Below, piece after piece: positions 35,364 to 43,674 of a stretch of 64,000 bases of DNA. The DNA is taken from the NCBI GenBank assembly GCA_023428295.1, contig JAEYYV010000084.1, forward strand, positions 1 to 64,000, read 5' to 3'. The notes beneath the pieces were generated by a model. That model was given only the letters and a program-made list of their open reading frames with translations. It was not told the DNA's origin and did not search any database. Every line of letters begins with the position of its first letter. Position 1 is the first letter of the stretch. This DNA comes from Pseudomonadota bacterium (GTDB taxonomy: Bacteria; Myxococcota_A; Polyangia; Haliangiales; Haliangiaceae). Made by a program: the position numbers and the translations under genes.

Positions 35364-36131
35364 TTACACTGCGAGGCGGACGCTGTCGACGCGAACGTCG
35401 AACGCGGGGTGCTGCGCGAGGCGCGCGTTGGCAGCCATGAGGTCGTCGATCGTGTCGATCTCGGTCGCGTACATCGAGCCGATGTCCACGCCGTAGAGCG
35501 TGCAGCCCTCGTCGACGATCTGCTGGAACGCCGCCTCGTAGTACTCGTTCACGAGCTTCTGGCCGTTCACGCGCGCGTCGAGCGCCGCGAACAGCTTCTT
35601 GGACGAGGCCGCGCTGAACAGCTCGATGCCCACCGACTCGCCCATCGCCGAGCGCACGGGCACGTGCTTGCCGATCGCGAGCACGCGGTCCTGTGCATCC
35701 GCGGTGACCTTGACCTCTTCGAGGCCGATGCCACCCACCGAGCGAACCGCGAGACAATCGGGGCCACGCTCGATGAGCTCCTCGATGACATCCACGTCGA
35801 ACACGACATCGCCATCGAGCAGGATGAACCCATCGTTCTCGACGTGCTCGCGGCACAGCATCAGCGAGTATGCGTTGTTGGTCGCGCGGAAGTCCGGGTT
35901 CGACACGTACGTCACGTCGAGCGATGGGAACCAGCTCGCGACGGCATCGCGGACCATGTGCTCGAGGTATCCCGTCCCGATCACGAACTGATCGAAGCCG
36001 CAGCGCAGCAGGCTCGTGATCGTCCGGCGAAGGATCGGAACGCCACCGACGGGGAGAAGCGTCTTCGGCGTATCATCGGAGTACGGACGAAGCCTCGTGG
36101 CGCAACCGGCGGCAAGGATAACTGCCTTCAT
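35364..36131 (-). CDS. Sugar/alcohol-phosphate nucleotidyltransferase (LicC/IPCT-like)
   Basis: 255 aa from ATG 36131. The nucleotide-binding start MKAVILAAGCATRLRPYSDD, then TPKTLLPVGGVPILRR is the NTP-transferase signature. The NPDFRATNNAYSLMLCREH and FILLDGDVVFD stretches and the C-terminal EIDTIDDLMAANARL resemble the small cytidylyltransferases that make CDP-alcohols (phosphocholine, inositol-1-phosphate or aminoethylphosphonate type). The substrate is not fixed by sequence. It is divergent from the CDP-alcohol phosphatidyltransferase at 36291 across 159 bp, so the two probably supply one pathway. The open frame extends to 36191, but 36131 begins the fold. Confidence 0.9.
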   Translation of the reverse strand: MKAVILAAGCATRLRPYSDDTPKTLLPVGGVPILRRTITSLLRCGFDQFVIGTGYLEHMVRDAVASWFPSLDVTYVSNPDFRATNNAYSLMLCREHVENDGFILLDGDVVFDVDVIEELIERGPDCLAVRSVGGIGLEEVKVTADAQDRVLAIGKHVPVRSAMGESVGIELFSAASSKKLFAALDARVNGQKLVNEYYEAAFQQIVDEGCTLYGVDIGSMYATEIDTIDDLMAANARLAQHPAFDVRVDSVRLAV

Positions 36132-36290
36132 GGAATGAGCCGGCGGCACTGCAAGCCGCGTGCTCGTGAGATTCCAGTGGCTTGGAGCCAATCACTGTTC
36201 AACTTTCACCACTTCGTCCTCGGGAGCGTTACGGATCCGACCAAATCCTGTCACTTGGCGGTCACCGTCGTCACCATGTAGAAGTTTCGC

Positions 36291-37586
36291 GTGGTCCCTT
36301 TCGACGCGATCGTCATTGCCGACGATCCCCTCGCGCGCATCAAGATCGCCGGCCTCGCGGCTCGCGAACGCGCGCGTCGCGTCGCGTCGAGGGTGGGCGC
36401 ACGACGCGTGTTCCTCGTCGAGAATGCGGAGGACCGCGCACGCGTGGTCGCGTGGAGGCGAGACGATCACGCGCTGCTCGTGATCCGCGCGAACCAGCTC
36501 GTACACACGCCGCTCGTCGAGCCGCTGATCAAACGGATCGGCGATGCGCTCGTACGCGGCGCCGCGATCGCCGTGGGGCCCGACGACGACTTCGCCGGCG
36601 CCTACCTCGTCGTCGCCGATCATGCACGCGCCGCGACGGCCGCGATCGCGAAGGGCGACGACACGGTGTCGTTCGTCGCGGATCCCGCGCGGGTTCCGCA
36701 TGGCGCGATCGCGCGTCACGCGATCGCGACGCCCGCGGAGCGCGCCGCCGCACACAAGCTGCTCTATCGCATCCTGATCAAGCCGCAGGACAACGCGATC
36801 ACGCGCTACCTGTATCGGCCCGTCTCGTTTCCCCTCACGCGCTTCCTCGTGTGGACGCCGATCACGCCGAACCTGGTATCGCTGATCGTCGCGCTCATGG
36901 TCGGCTTCGGCTGTTGGCTCACGTTCAGCGCGGACTTCACGCGCGTCATCAGCGGCAGCGTGCTGATCCTCGCCGCGTCGTACGTCGATTGCTGTGACGG
37001 CGAGATCGCGCGGGTGAAGCTCCTGTCGTCGCGCTTCGGTGCGTGGATGGACACCGTCGTCGACGAGCTCTCGTCGGTCGGCTACATGATCGCGATCGGC
37101 TACCACTGCCATCTGCACTTCGGTCGCAACTACTTCGGCGACCTCGGCGTGGATCCGTGGATGCTCGCGGTGTGGATCAGCATCGGCACCTACTCGTGGT
37201 GCATGTACTGCATCTACTACAACATCATCGTCGCGGTCGGCTCGGCGAACAGCCAGGACTACGTCGGACGCTTCGAAGCAGTACCCGGCACGCAGCCCGG
37301 CACGGTGCGCCTGCGCCCCGCCGCTGCCAAGGCGATCGTTCCGACGAAGCCACTGCCCAAGCCGATCGCGTGGCTCGCGACGTACGCGCCGTACATCGTG
37401 CGCCGCGACTTCATCGCGTGGATCGCGGTGCTCCTCGCGGTGCTGCACGCCACGCACGTCGCGTTCGGCATGTTCGCGATCGGCGGCGTGATCAGCTTCG
37501 TGGTGCTCACGCGCGATCACATCGGGCTGCGCCGCTTGCGCCGCTCCGTCGTGCGCTCCGGTCAGGTCCTCGAGTCGCCAGCGTGA
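36291..37586 (+). CDS. CDP-alcohol phosphatidyltransferase with degenerate NTP-transferase-like N-terminus
   Basis: 431 aa, GTG start. The C-terminal part (about 165-431) has the complete family motif: DGEIAR, eight residues, then GAWMDTVVDE, with multiple membrane helices around it. It joins a CDP-activated alcohol to an acceptor alcohol. The N-terminal about 160 aa look like a nucleotidyltransferase fold (FDAIVIADDPLARIKIAGLA, LLVIRANQLVH) but lack the GxGTRL loop. The joint (ILIKPQDNAITRYLYRP, then WTPITPNLVSL) matches fused inositol-phosphate cytidylyltransferase / phosphatidyltransferase proteins. The missing cytidylyltransferase activity could come from the divergent gene at 35364. Confidence 0.9.
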   Translation: MVPFDAIVIADDPLARIKIAGLAARERARRVASRVGARRVFLVENAEDRARVVAWRRDDHALLVIRANQLVHTPLVEPLIKRIGDALVRGAAIAVGPDDDFAGAYLVVADHARAATAAIAKGDDTVSFVADPARVPHGAIARHAIATPAERAAAHKLLYRILIKPQDNAITRYLYRPVSFPLTRFLVWTPITPNLVSLIVALMVGFGCWLTFSADFTRVISGSVLILAASYVDCCDGEIARVKLLSSRFGAWMDTVVDELSSVGYMIAIGYHCHLHFGRNYFGDLGVDPWMLAVWISIGTYSWCMYCIYYNIIVAVGSANSQDYVGRFEAVPGTQPGTVRLRPAAAKAIVPTKPLPKPIAWLATYAPYIVRRDFIAWIAVLLAVLHATHVAFGMFAIGGVISFVVLTRDHIGLRRLRRSVVRSGQVLESPA

Positions 37587-37587
37587 T

Positions 37588-38826
37588 CTAGGTGCCGCAC
37601 GAACGCCCGCTCGGGCGCGTGGTCGCGATCCAGGGCTGTTCGCACACGATGCTCCACAGCCGGCCGGCGGGATCCATCGCGTGCTCGTCGCCTTCGACGA
37701 TCCACGGCAGGGCCTTCGGTGTCGACCCGACCATCCGCGTCGCGGTGCCGTCCGACACCAGCACCGGATACGGCGCTCGGATCGGCGTGCCGCTGTACTG
37801 GTCCTCGGGGAACCGCGTCCACTCGACGTCGTCGCCCGCGTCGAGCGAGCGTCGCGCGTACGCGGTGTAGACCTGATCGCCATAGATCTCGAACCGCGCG
37901 CCCGGCATCGTGATCCAGTGCTCGTCGCCCGTGCCGTCGGGACGGATCTCGACCCACGCGAGATCGTCGGTCATGCAGTCCGGCACCTCGATGCCGATGA
38001 CGATCGTGCCGTCGGCGCGTTGAACGCCGCGGACGTGCTCGCTCGACTCGACGAACGAGGTGAGGTCGCGATAGCTCCACGTCACGCCGAGGTCGCGCGT
38101 GATCGCGACGCGCGCACGAGGATCCGTGCCTGTCGCGTTGCCTACGACGATCACGTCGCGTCCGCCGCCGACGAGATGGCCCGCGTCGATCATGTCGATG
38201 CCGGGGACCTCTCTCCAGGTGTCGCGTCCGCTCTCGGAGATGCCGAGCTTGTCATCGCGAAGGACGACGACGCGGCCGAAGCAGTCGAAGGTGACGTCCT
38301 GCACGTCGCCGAGGCCGTCGAGCGTGCGGCGAAAGTTGCGTCCGGCATCGGTGCTGACAAAGACGTGCGTGTCGTTCCACGCCGCGATCCATCCCGCGTT
38401 CGTGGGCGAGACAGCGAGATGCTGCACTCTCTCGGGGAGGTCTTCCGGCGTGAAGCGCGGCGCATCGGTGCGCGGCGCCGGACACGCGCGAAGCTCGGCC
38501 GTCGTGGGCGGCGCGGCGACAGGTAGCGTGACGAGCTGCGGCGCCATCGGGATCGCGAGGACCTCGGTGGTCTTCGAGTGCTCGACGCGTGTCACCACGC
38601 GCGTCTCGGGCGTGCGCGACAGCGCGAAGTAGAGCGCGGTGCCCTGCGCGAGGAGCGCGGTCGCGAGCAGCGCACGCGCCCAACGACGGCGGCGGTGGAG
38701 CTGCGGGCGAGAGAGGGGTAGAGAATCGCTGCTTTCGGTTGGAACCATCGTGTCGCTCATCTGTTCGCTCCGTTCGCTCCCTTGTTCGCTCCCTTGGCCG
38801 CTCCCTTGTTCGCGCCGTTCGCTCAT
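37588..38826 (-). CDS. Single-helix anchored BNR-like protein, paralog 1
   Basis: 412 aa from ATG 38826, overlapping the upstream paralog stop (ATGA). A Glu/Gln/Ser/Gly-rich N-terminus encoded by a minisatellite is followed by one membrane helix (ARALLATALLAQGTALYFAL), then an exported domain with BNR/sialidase-like blades: HLAVSPTNAGWIAAWNDTHV, FVSTDAGRNFRRTL, VAITRDLGVTWSYRDL (Asp-box-like S/T-x-D-x-G-x-x-W/F). A beta-propeller fold is likely; no sialidase catalytic residues are seen. ATG 38760 would skip the repeat and is an alternative start. The stop lies 1 bp from the convergent phosphatidyltransferase gene. Confidence 0.85.
   Translation of the reverse strand: MSERREQGSGQGSEQGSERSEQMSDTMVPTESSDSLPLSRPQLHRRRRWARALLATALLAQGTALYFALSRTPETRVVTRVEHSKTTEVLAIPMAPQLVTLPVAAPPTTAELRACPAPRTDAPRFTPEDLPERVQHLAVSPTNAGWIAAWNDTHVFVSTDAGRNFRRTLDGLGDVQDVTFDCFGRVVVLRDDKLGISESGRDTWREVPGIDMIDAGHLVGGGRDVIVVGNATGTDPRARVAITRDLGVTWSYRDLTSFVESSEHVRGVQRADGTIVIGIEVPDCMTDDLAWVEIRPDGTGDEHWITMPGARFEIYGDQVYTAYARRSLDAGDDVEWTRFPEDQYSGTPIRAPYPVLVSDGTATRMVGSTPKALPWIVEGDEHAMDPAGRLWSIVCEQPWIATTRPSGRSCGT
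38764..38826 (-). repeat. 12-bp coding minisatellite at paralog 1 N-terminus
   Basis: Imperfect tandem units based on ttcgctcccttg (plus strand), with variant units ttcgctccg and gccgctcccttg, encode a Glu/Gln/Gly/Ser-rich repeat on the minus strand, directly after the ATG at 38826. Confidence 0.75.
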
Positions 38827-39851
38827 CGGGCACCGTCCCCGTCCTCGGCACACTCGATGGGCTTCGCGGTCCGCAGCTGCACCGCGCCGCACGCGACGAT
38901 CCACGCGCGTCCCGTGGCATCGATCGAGGCCGTGGTATCGCGCCAGGGATCGCGCTTCACGATGCGCGCGCGCAGCGCGGCCTTCACTTCTTCATCTTCC
39001 GAGCTGGGATCTTCGAAGCGCGTGATCGAGCCGTTCTCGATCGTGAACGTCTCGAGCCAGGTGCCGCCGCAGTCGACGATCTCGAGTTCGAGCTCGATGA
39101 CCCCGTCGGCACGTTGGCGCGCGGCGAAGTGGCCACCTTGGAAGTCATTCGCGTGGATGTCGTGGAAGCTCCACGTCCGACCGAGGTCGCGGCTCACCGC
39201 AACGCGTGACTTGACGTCGGTCGCCAGCTCGAAGCCGACGACGACGATGTCGGAACCACCGCCGACGAGCCAGATCTCGGGAGGCTGGGCCCAGCCGCTC
39301 TCGTGAACGACCTCCGAGAAGTCGATCCCGGGAACGGTGCGCCACGTCTCGGCTCCGTTCGTGTCGCCCGTGCCGTGGATCCCGATCTCCGTCCCGCGCG
39401 CGGCGATCACGGTACCGAAGCAGTCGATCGTCGCGGACAACACGCGGCCCTTGCCGGCGAGCACCTCGTGAAACGATCGGCCACCGTCGGTCGACGAATA
39501 GACCGACGCTTCGTTCCACGCGACGAGCCAGTCGACGTTCGTCGGCGACGCGTATACGCCGTCGACGTATGGCAGGTCGGGGATCACGCTGTTCGTTGCC
39601 TTGCGGTTCGGCGCAGGGCACGCGCGTGGCGCGGGGATCGGCGCGACCTCGGCGGGGGCCATGATCGGTGGTGGCGGGAAGCTGATGACGCTCGTCGTTT
39701 CGACGGTGGCCGTGCGGGTCGTGTGCGTGACTCGATCCGGACGAGCGAGTAGCGCGTACAACACGACGAGGTGCGCGGGGATCGCGACGCCGATCACCAC
39801 GGCTGCCCAGCGACGCCTACGACGAAAGACCGGACGCTCGAGTCCCTCCAT
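38823..39851 (-). CDS. Single-helix anchored BNR-like protein, paralog 2
   Basis: 342 aa from ATG 39851 (GTG 39887 also possible). It has the same plan as the downstream gene: Arg-rich N-terminus, one helix (AAVVIGVAIPAHLVVLYALL), Pro-rich stalk, then blades YASPTNVDWLVAWNEASVY, SSTDGGRSFHEVL and VAVSRDLGRTWSFHDI. Matching positions, including the DCFG and VPGID stretches, show that the two arose by tandem duplication. They are translationally coupled and may form a complex or sense the same ligand. Function unknown. The start region overlaps or faces that of the divergent His-rich protein. Confidence 0.85.
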   Translation of the reverse strand: MEGLERPVFRRRRRWAAVVIGVAIPAHLVVLYALLARPDRVTHTTRTATVETTSVISFPPPPIMAPAEVAPIPAPRACPAPNRKATNSVIPDLPYVDGVYASPTNVDWLVAWNEASVYSSTDGGRSFHEVLAGKGRVLSATIDCFGTVIAARGTEIGIHGTGDTNGAETWRTVPGIDFSEVVHESGWAQPPEIWLVGGGSDIVVVGFELATDVKSRVAVSRDLGRTWSFHDIHANDFQGGHFAARQRADGVIELELEIVDCGGTWLETFTIENGSITRFEDPSSEDEEVKAALRARIVKRDPWRDTTASIDATGRAWIVACGAVQLRTAKPIECAEDGDGAR

Positions 39852-39900
39852 TCCGCCGGCAACGCGAGCCGCAATGCGAATATTCACCGCACCATCAAAA

Positions 39901-40683
39901 GTGATCCGCCTGGTACAAGGAGTCGTGCTCCGCGTTGTCGCTCTGGCCGCTTTTGCCCCGGCGATCGCGCACGCGGATCACGACCACGGTGCTCACGTGT
40001 CGCACAGTGGCGAGCCCGAGCTGTCCGCGAGAGTCTCGATCGTCGCGGCCAAGTACGACAACGAATCGTTCATCGGTGACTACCAGGGCATCACGCCGTC
40101 CGTGCGTTATGGCCGCGGTGTGTGGAACGCCGGCGCCAACGCGTCGCTGTATCGGCTCACGAGGAACGGCGAGGAGAAGTACGGGCTCGGCGATGTCATC
40201 GTCGACGGGCAGGTGCAGCTCGTCGGGGGACACCCCGCGAGTGCCGGCATCTCCCTCGCGGTGTCGTTACCCACGGGGTCGCAGCAGAGCGGCCTCGGCA
40301 TGGGCCACGTGATGGCGATGCCATCCGTGTGGGGCGTGTACATGTTCGATCGCGTGACGTTCGTCGGAATGTTCGGCTACGGGCGCGCGCTCGGCGATGG
40401 CGATCACTCGCATCACACGCGCGGCGCGATCGTCGATCCGATGAACATGTCCGAGCTGACGTGGAGCGCGCAGGGCGACGTGTCGCTCGCGCGCGCACTG
40501 ACGATCGGTGCGCGCGTGATCGGCGGTGTTCCCGTGGGCGAGGACGGCGTGAATCGCGTCGTCGGCGGCGTGCGCGCGGTGTGGACCGAGGGCCGCGTGA
40601 CGACGAGCGCGGAACTGCAGGTCGGGCTCGACGGAGAGCCGTTCGACGTGCGCGGTGTGCTCGCGACGTCGCTGCGCTTGTGA
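39901..40683 (+). CDS. Exported barrel-like protein with His-rich N-terminus
   Basis: 260 aa from GTG 39901; ATG 39874 is an alternative. A signal peptide (VVALAAFAPAIAHA) is followed at once by HDHGAHVSHSG, a His-rich stretch that could bind Zn, Cu or Ni. The rest is made of alternating strands (YGRGVWNAGANASLYRL, SAGISLAVSLPTGSQQSGLG) and ends RGVLATSLRL, consistent with an outer-membrane barrel. A second HSHH cluster (GDGDHSHHTRG) sits in a predicted loop. The link to metal handling rests on composition only. The stop abuts the convergent parvulin gene. Confidence 0.8.
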   Translation: MIRLVQGVVLRVVALAAFAPAIAHADHDHGAHVSHSGEPELSARVSIVAAKYDNESFIGDYQGITPSVRYGRGVWNAGANASLYRLTRNGEEKYGLGDVIVDGQVQLVGGHPASAGISLAVSLPTGSQQSGLGMGHVMAMPSVWGVYMFDRVTFVGMFGYGRALGDGDHSHHTRGAIVDPMNMSELTWSAQGDVSLARALTIGARVIGGVPVGEDGVNRVVGGVRAVWTEGRVTTSAELQVGLDGEPFDVRGVLATSLRL

Positions 40684-41178
40684 CTACTGGTAGCGCTTGA
40701 TGATGTGGAAGCCGAAGTCGGACTGACACACGCCCATCTCGCCGACGTTGAGTCGCAGCGAGAGCTGGCGAAACTCGATCACGAGCTGCGCGTCGGGCGT
40801 CACGGTGAATGGACGACCGCTCCCCGCGCTGCCCTTGTCCTCGGACCACTCCTTCATCAGCATGTCGAAGTCAGCGCCAGCCTCGAGCTGCGTGACGAGT
40901 GACTTCACTTGGGTCTCGGCGTCGGCCATCGAGCGCTTCGCGGCGCGCTCGTCCTGGCGACCGCCGAACGCTTCTGCGAGATCGGCCCACGAGATCAGGA
41001 TGTGCTTCACCTGCGCCGTGTTCGCGACCGGCTCGCGCGCCAGGATTTCCTCGGAGATCACGCTCGTCGAGGTCGGCGCCTCGTACGGTTGCGATCCGAT
41101 CTTGTTGTTCATCGTCGGTCCGCCCTTCACGCCAGGACCGCACGCGACGAGGAGCAATGCCAGGGCTAGGCTCTTCAT
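40684..41178 (-). CDS. Parvulin-type peptidyl-prolyl isomerase lipoprotein
   Basis: 164 aa. Signal peptide with lipobox ALLLVACGPG (Cys about residue 13). The parvulin domain is recognised by QVKHILISWADL, VTQLEAGADFDMLMKEWSED, the GSAGSGRPF loop and the C-terminal FGFHIIKRY. It should assist folding of exported proteins, anchored by its lipid. The start is leaderless by inference: TAGCGT lies 6 nt before the ATG and overlaps the -10 of the divergent gene. Confidence 0.9.
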   Translation of the reverse strand: MKSLALALLLVACGPGVKGGPTMNNKIGSQPYEAPTSTSVISEEILAREPVANTAQVKHILISWADLAEAFGGRQDERAAKRSMADAETQVKSLVTQLEAGADFDMLMKEWSEDKGSAGSGRPFTVTPDAQLVIEFRQLSLRLNVGEMGVCQSDFGFHIIKRYQ

Positions 41179-41184
41179 GCGCGG

Positions 41185-41194
41185 ACGCTAGCAT
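41185..41194. promoter_or_regulatory. Bidirectional promoter core with overlapping -10 boxes
   Basis: ACGCTAGCAT. Plus-strand TAGCAT is 6 nt before GTG 41201; minus-strand TAGCGT is 6 nt before ATG 41178. The two hexamers share the central TA. Neither start has a Shine-Dalgarno, so both transcripts may be leaderless. Confidence 0.55.
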
Positions 41195-41200
41195 GGCAGT

Positions 41201-41536
41201 GTGCCCCCCATGAGCGAGGACGTCACCATGCAGCAGCTCATCGAGCTGTTGCCTCCACGGATCTGGTACCTGACCTCGAATGGCCAGGACATGTGGTGCC
41301 GGCGTCCGTACGGGTTCTTGTTCTCGACGGGGCAGGCCGCCGAAACATTTGCCAAGGCGATGGGCAACGGTGAAGAGCTGTTCGCGGTCGGAATGGATGC
41401 GGGCGCGCTGATGACCGATGACGTCCTCGCGGGACTGCGCAACACGGCGGTCACTCGGTTGTTTATCGATCCCGCGATCGATGACGCGAGCGGCGACGTT
41501 CACGGGAAGATCCTTCGCCTCGCACCGCTGCACTGA
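41201..41536 (+). CDS. Small conserved hypothetical protein
   Basis: 111 aa from GTG 41201; ATG 41210 is also possible, but TAGCAT sits 6 nt before the GTG. A soluble protein with a central YGFLFSTGQAAETFAKAMGN segment. No motif recognised. It ends 1 bp before the next gene and is probably co-transcribed with it. Confidence 0.75.
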   Translation: MPPMSEDVTMQQLIELLPPRIWYLTSNGQDMWCRRPYGFLFSTGQAAETFAKAMGNGEELFAVGMDAGALMTDDVLAGLRNTAVTRLFIDPAIDDASGDVHGKILRLAPLH

Positions 41537-41537
41537 T

Positions 41538-41987
41538 ATGGGCCTCTTTGGAGTTGGCCGGGCCAAGCCGCGGACGCCCGCGCAGATCGTGGCGCACGTC
41601 GATCTCGCGCGCGGCATCGTGTGCGAGCTCGGACCCGAAGACACGCGCGAGACCATCGAGCGCCGGCTCGGCACGCCGACCAAGACGGACAAGAACGGCC
41701 TCTATTACGAGCAGGTCGGGTTGCACTTCAACGTCCCCAAGGGCGGGCGCGTCACCGGCTGGAGCATCTTCTTCACGCCGGAGATCCTCGAGCACTGGAC
41801 GTGGGGCGAGCGCCGCACATCCGCGCCCACCGAGCGCGATGTCATCGCGTGGCTCGGCGAGCCGACGAAGCGCGAGACCGACGAGGAAGAGCTCTCGCTC
41901 ACGTGGGAGAAGAGCAGCACGCTGTGGATCATCGTCGACTACGCGCTCGATGGCGCGCTGAACGACGTGATGGTCGACTTCGAATAG
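41538..41987 (+). CDS. Conserved hypothetical protein with two similar half-domains
   Basis: 149 aa. Two similar blocks, RETIERRLGTPTKTDKNGLYYE and ERDVIAWLGEPTKRETDEEE, each with a helix, a LGxPTK turn and a polar strand, suggest an internal duplication. The GLFGVG start and high charge suggest a cytoplasmic protein. Family not recognised. It abuts the convergent HExxH gene. Confidence 0.75.
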   Translation: MGLFGVGRAKPRTPAQIVAHVDLARGIVCELGPEDTRETIERRLGTPTKTDKNGLYYEQVGLHFNVPKGGRVTGWSIFFTPEILEHWTWGERRTSAPTERDVIAWLGEPTKRETDEEELSLTWEKSSTLWIIVDYALDGALNDVMVDFE

Positions 41988-43667
41988 CTACTTCGCCGGC
42001 GGTCCAGGAGCCGGAGCCGCGGACGTCTCGCCAGGCAGCATCCACACGTCGTCGAAGCCGCGCGGGAAGTCACCCGCACCGAGGATGGCAAACGCGGCGC
42101 CTTGCTTGCGCGCGACGAGCCAATCATTGGGGCCGTGGCGCACGTTGTTGATGCCGACGAGGCTCGCGGCGTCGGGAGCCGCGTACACGGCGACGCCATG
42201 GGACGGCGAGTCGCGCACGTGCCAGCACGCGATCAGCACGAGGCCGGGGCCGACGAACTTCTTGTCGCCGAGGACGATCGAGTCTTTGCTGATCTTCCAG
42301 CGCGCGGTTCGCGCGACGTGCGCGATCACCGGGTTGTCGTCGGGCGTGCCGTAGACCACGAGGTCCTTGCCTCGCTGCTCGCGCAGTGTGGTCTCGCTCG
42401 CGGTCACGACCGGCGACGTCTTCTTCAGCTGCGTGTGGATCATGCGCGCGTAGCCCGCGACCTGCGCGTTCGCGGGGACGATCCACACGGGGTCGCGCTG
42501 GTGCACGGCATCGACAGGCCCGCGGAACGGCACCGGCGGCAACCCGTTCGCGTAGCTCTCGGCGAGGTCGTCGAAGAACGCGACGATCTTCGGCATGTGC
42601 CTCTCGAGATCGTACGAACCGCTCTGTGCTCGCTCTTTCGCCAGCGTGCGCATGAGCTGGGCGAGCTCGTTGATCCACAAGAAGTAGTTGCGGTGCTCGC
42701 TTCGCGCTTGTCGCGCGCCCGCGGCATCACCGTGCTTCTCGCGCATGTAGTTCACGACGACCGCGCGCACGCCGGACTCGTCGAGCATGGTCTGCCACGT
42801 CGCGTAGGCCTGCGCGCGCATCTGGTTCTCGACGAGCGAGAACACCTTCGACGCGGACGCCTGCAGCTCGGCGTGGTGCTTCGCGAACACCGGGTTGATG
42901 TACGAGTGAGCCATCTCGTGAACGAGCAACGCGACGAGCTGCTCGTCGGCGATGATCTCGCCTTGCTTGCCCATCACGCCGAGGATCTGCGCGAGGTCCT
43001 GCGTCCCGTCGCGGCCCGTGGCGCGCACGCCGAAGAAGCGCGTGCCGGCGATCGGCGACGGGATCACGGTGAACGACGCCTCGGCGGGACCGAAGACGTT
43101 GTCGAACCACGCGACGGGGTTCTCCTTGGCGACCACGTCCTCGACGGTCTTCGCGAGCGACGCGTAGTACGCTTCGTGCTTCGCGCGAAACTCGTCGAGC
43201 TTCGCGTCCACGGCGAACGCAGCGATGTCCTTCGCGAGCGCGGTCGTGTCGACACCGCTCCAGCGCGCGTCGAGGGCGACGAGCTCCTCGGGATTCACCA
43301 CCGCGCCTGCGGCGTCGAGCTGCACGGCGAACAGCATCGGCGCGTCGTACGAGATGCCGTTCGTCGCGCGTAGCTCGCGCATGCGCGTGACCGCCGCGTG
43401 CGTCGCGTGCGGGGCGAACCACGTCGCCACGTTGTCGAGGTACGGCGTGTCCTTCGTGGTGTTGTACTCGGGGAACCCGGCGAGTCTGCAGATCACCGAG
43501 ACGAGCTCGACGCGGCGATCGACGCGCACGGTGCTGGTGCGAGCGGGCGTGGTGGCGGCGTCGGCGATCACGGGTGGCGTCGGAGACGGCGCGGGTGGAC
43601 GCGTCTTGTCTTTGCACGCCCCGATCGCGACGCTCGCGAGGAGCGCAAACGATACCACTGCTCGCAT
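41988..43667 (-). CDS. Predicted lipoprotein with HExxH metalloprotease-like motif
   Basis: 559 aa from ATG 43667. The lipobox SVAIGAC marks a lipoprotein, followed by a Pro/Thr-rich linker. Around residue 272 there is HEMAHSYINPVF (HExxH plus downstream residues), in a layout that resembles DUF4932-type putative zinc peptidases. Other parts (SVICRLAGFPEYN, LDNVATWFAPHATHAAV) are typical of that group. The C-terminal about 200 aa form a separate domain of unknown function. TATCGT is 9 nt before the ATG and overlaps the end of the helicase gene, so it may have its own promoter. Confidence 0.8.
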   Translation of the reverse strand: MRAVVSFALLASVAIGACKDKTRPPAPSPTPPVIADAATTPARTSTVRVDRRVELVSVICRLAGFPEYNTTKDTPYLDNVATWFAPHATHAAVTRMRELRATNGISYDAPMLFAVQLDAAGAVVNPEELVALDARWSGVDTTALAKDIAAFAVDAKLDEFRAKHEAYYASLAKTVEDVVAKENPVAWFDNVFGPAEASFTVIPSPIAGTRFFGVRATGRDGTQDLAQILGVMGKQGEIIADEQLVALLVHEMAHSYINPVFAKHHAELQASASKVFSLVENQMRAQAYATWQTMLDESGVRAVVVNYMREKHGDAAGARQARSEHRNYFLWINELAQLMRTLAKERAQSGSYDLERHMPKIVAFFDDLAESYANGLPPVPFRGPVDAVHQRDPVWIVPANAQVAGYARMIHTQLKKTSPVVTASETTLREQRGKDLVVYGTPDDNPVIAHVARTARWKISKDSIVLGDKKFVGPGLVLIACWHVRDSPSHGVAVYAAPDAASLVGINNVRHGPNDWLVARKQGAAFAILGAGDFPRGFDDVWMLPGETSAAPAPGPPAK

Positions 43668-43674
43668 CACGCGC

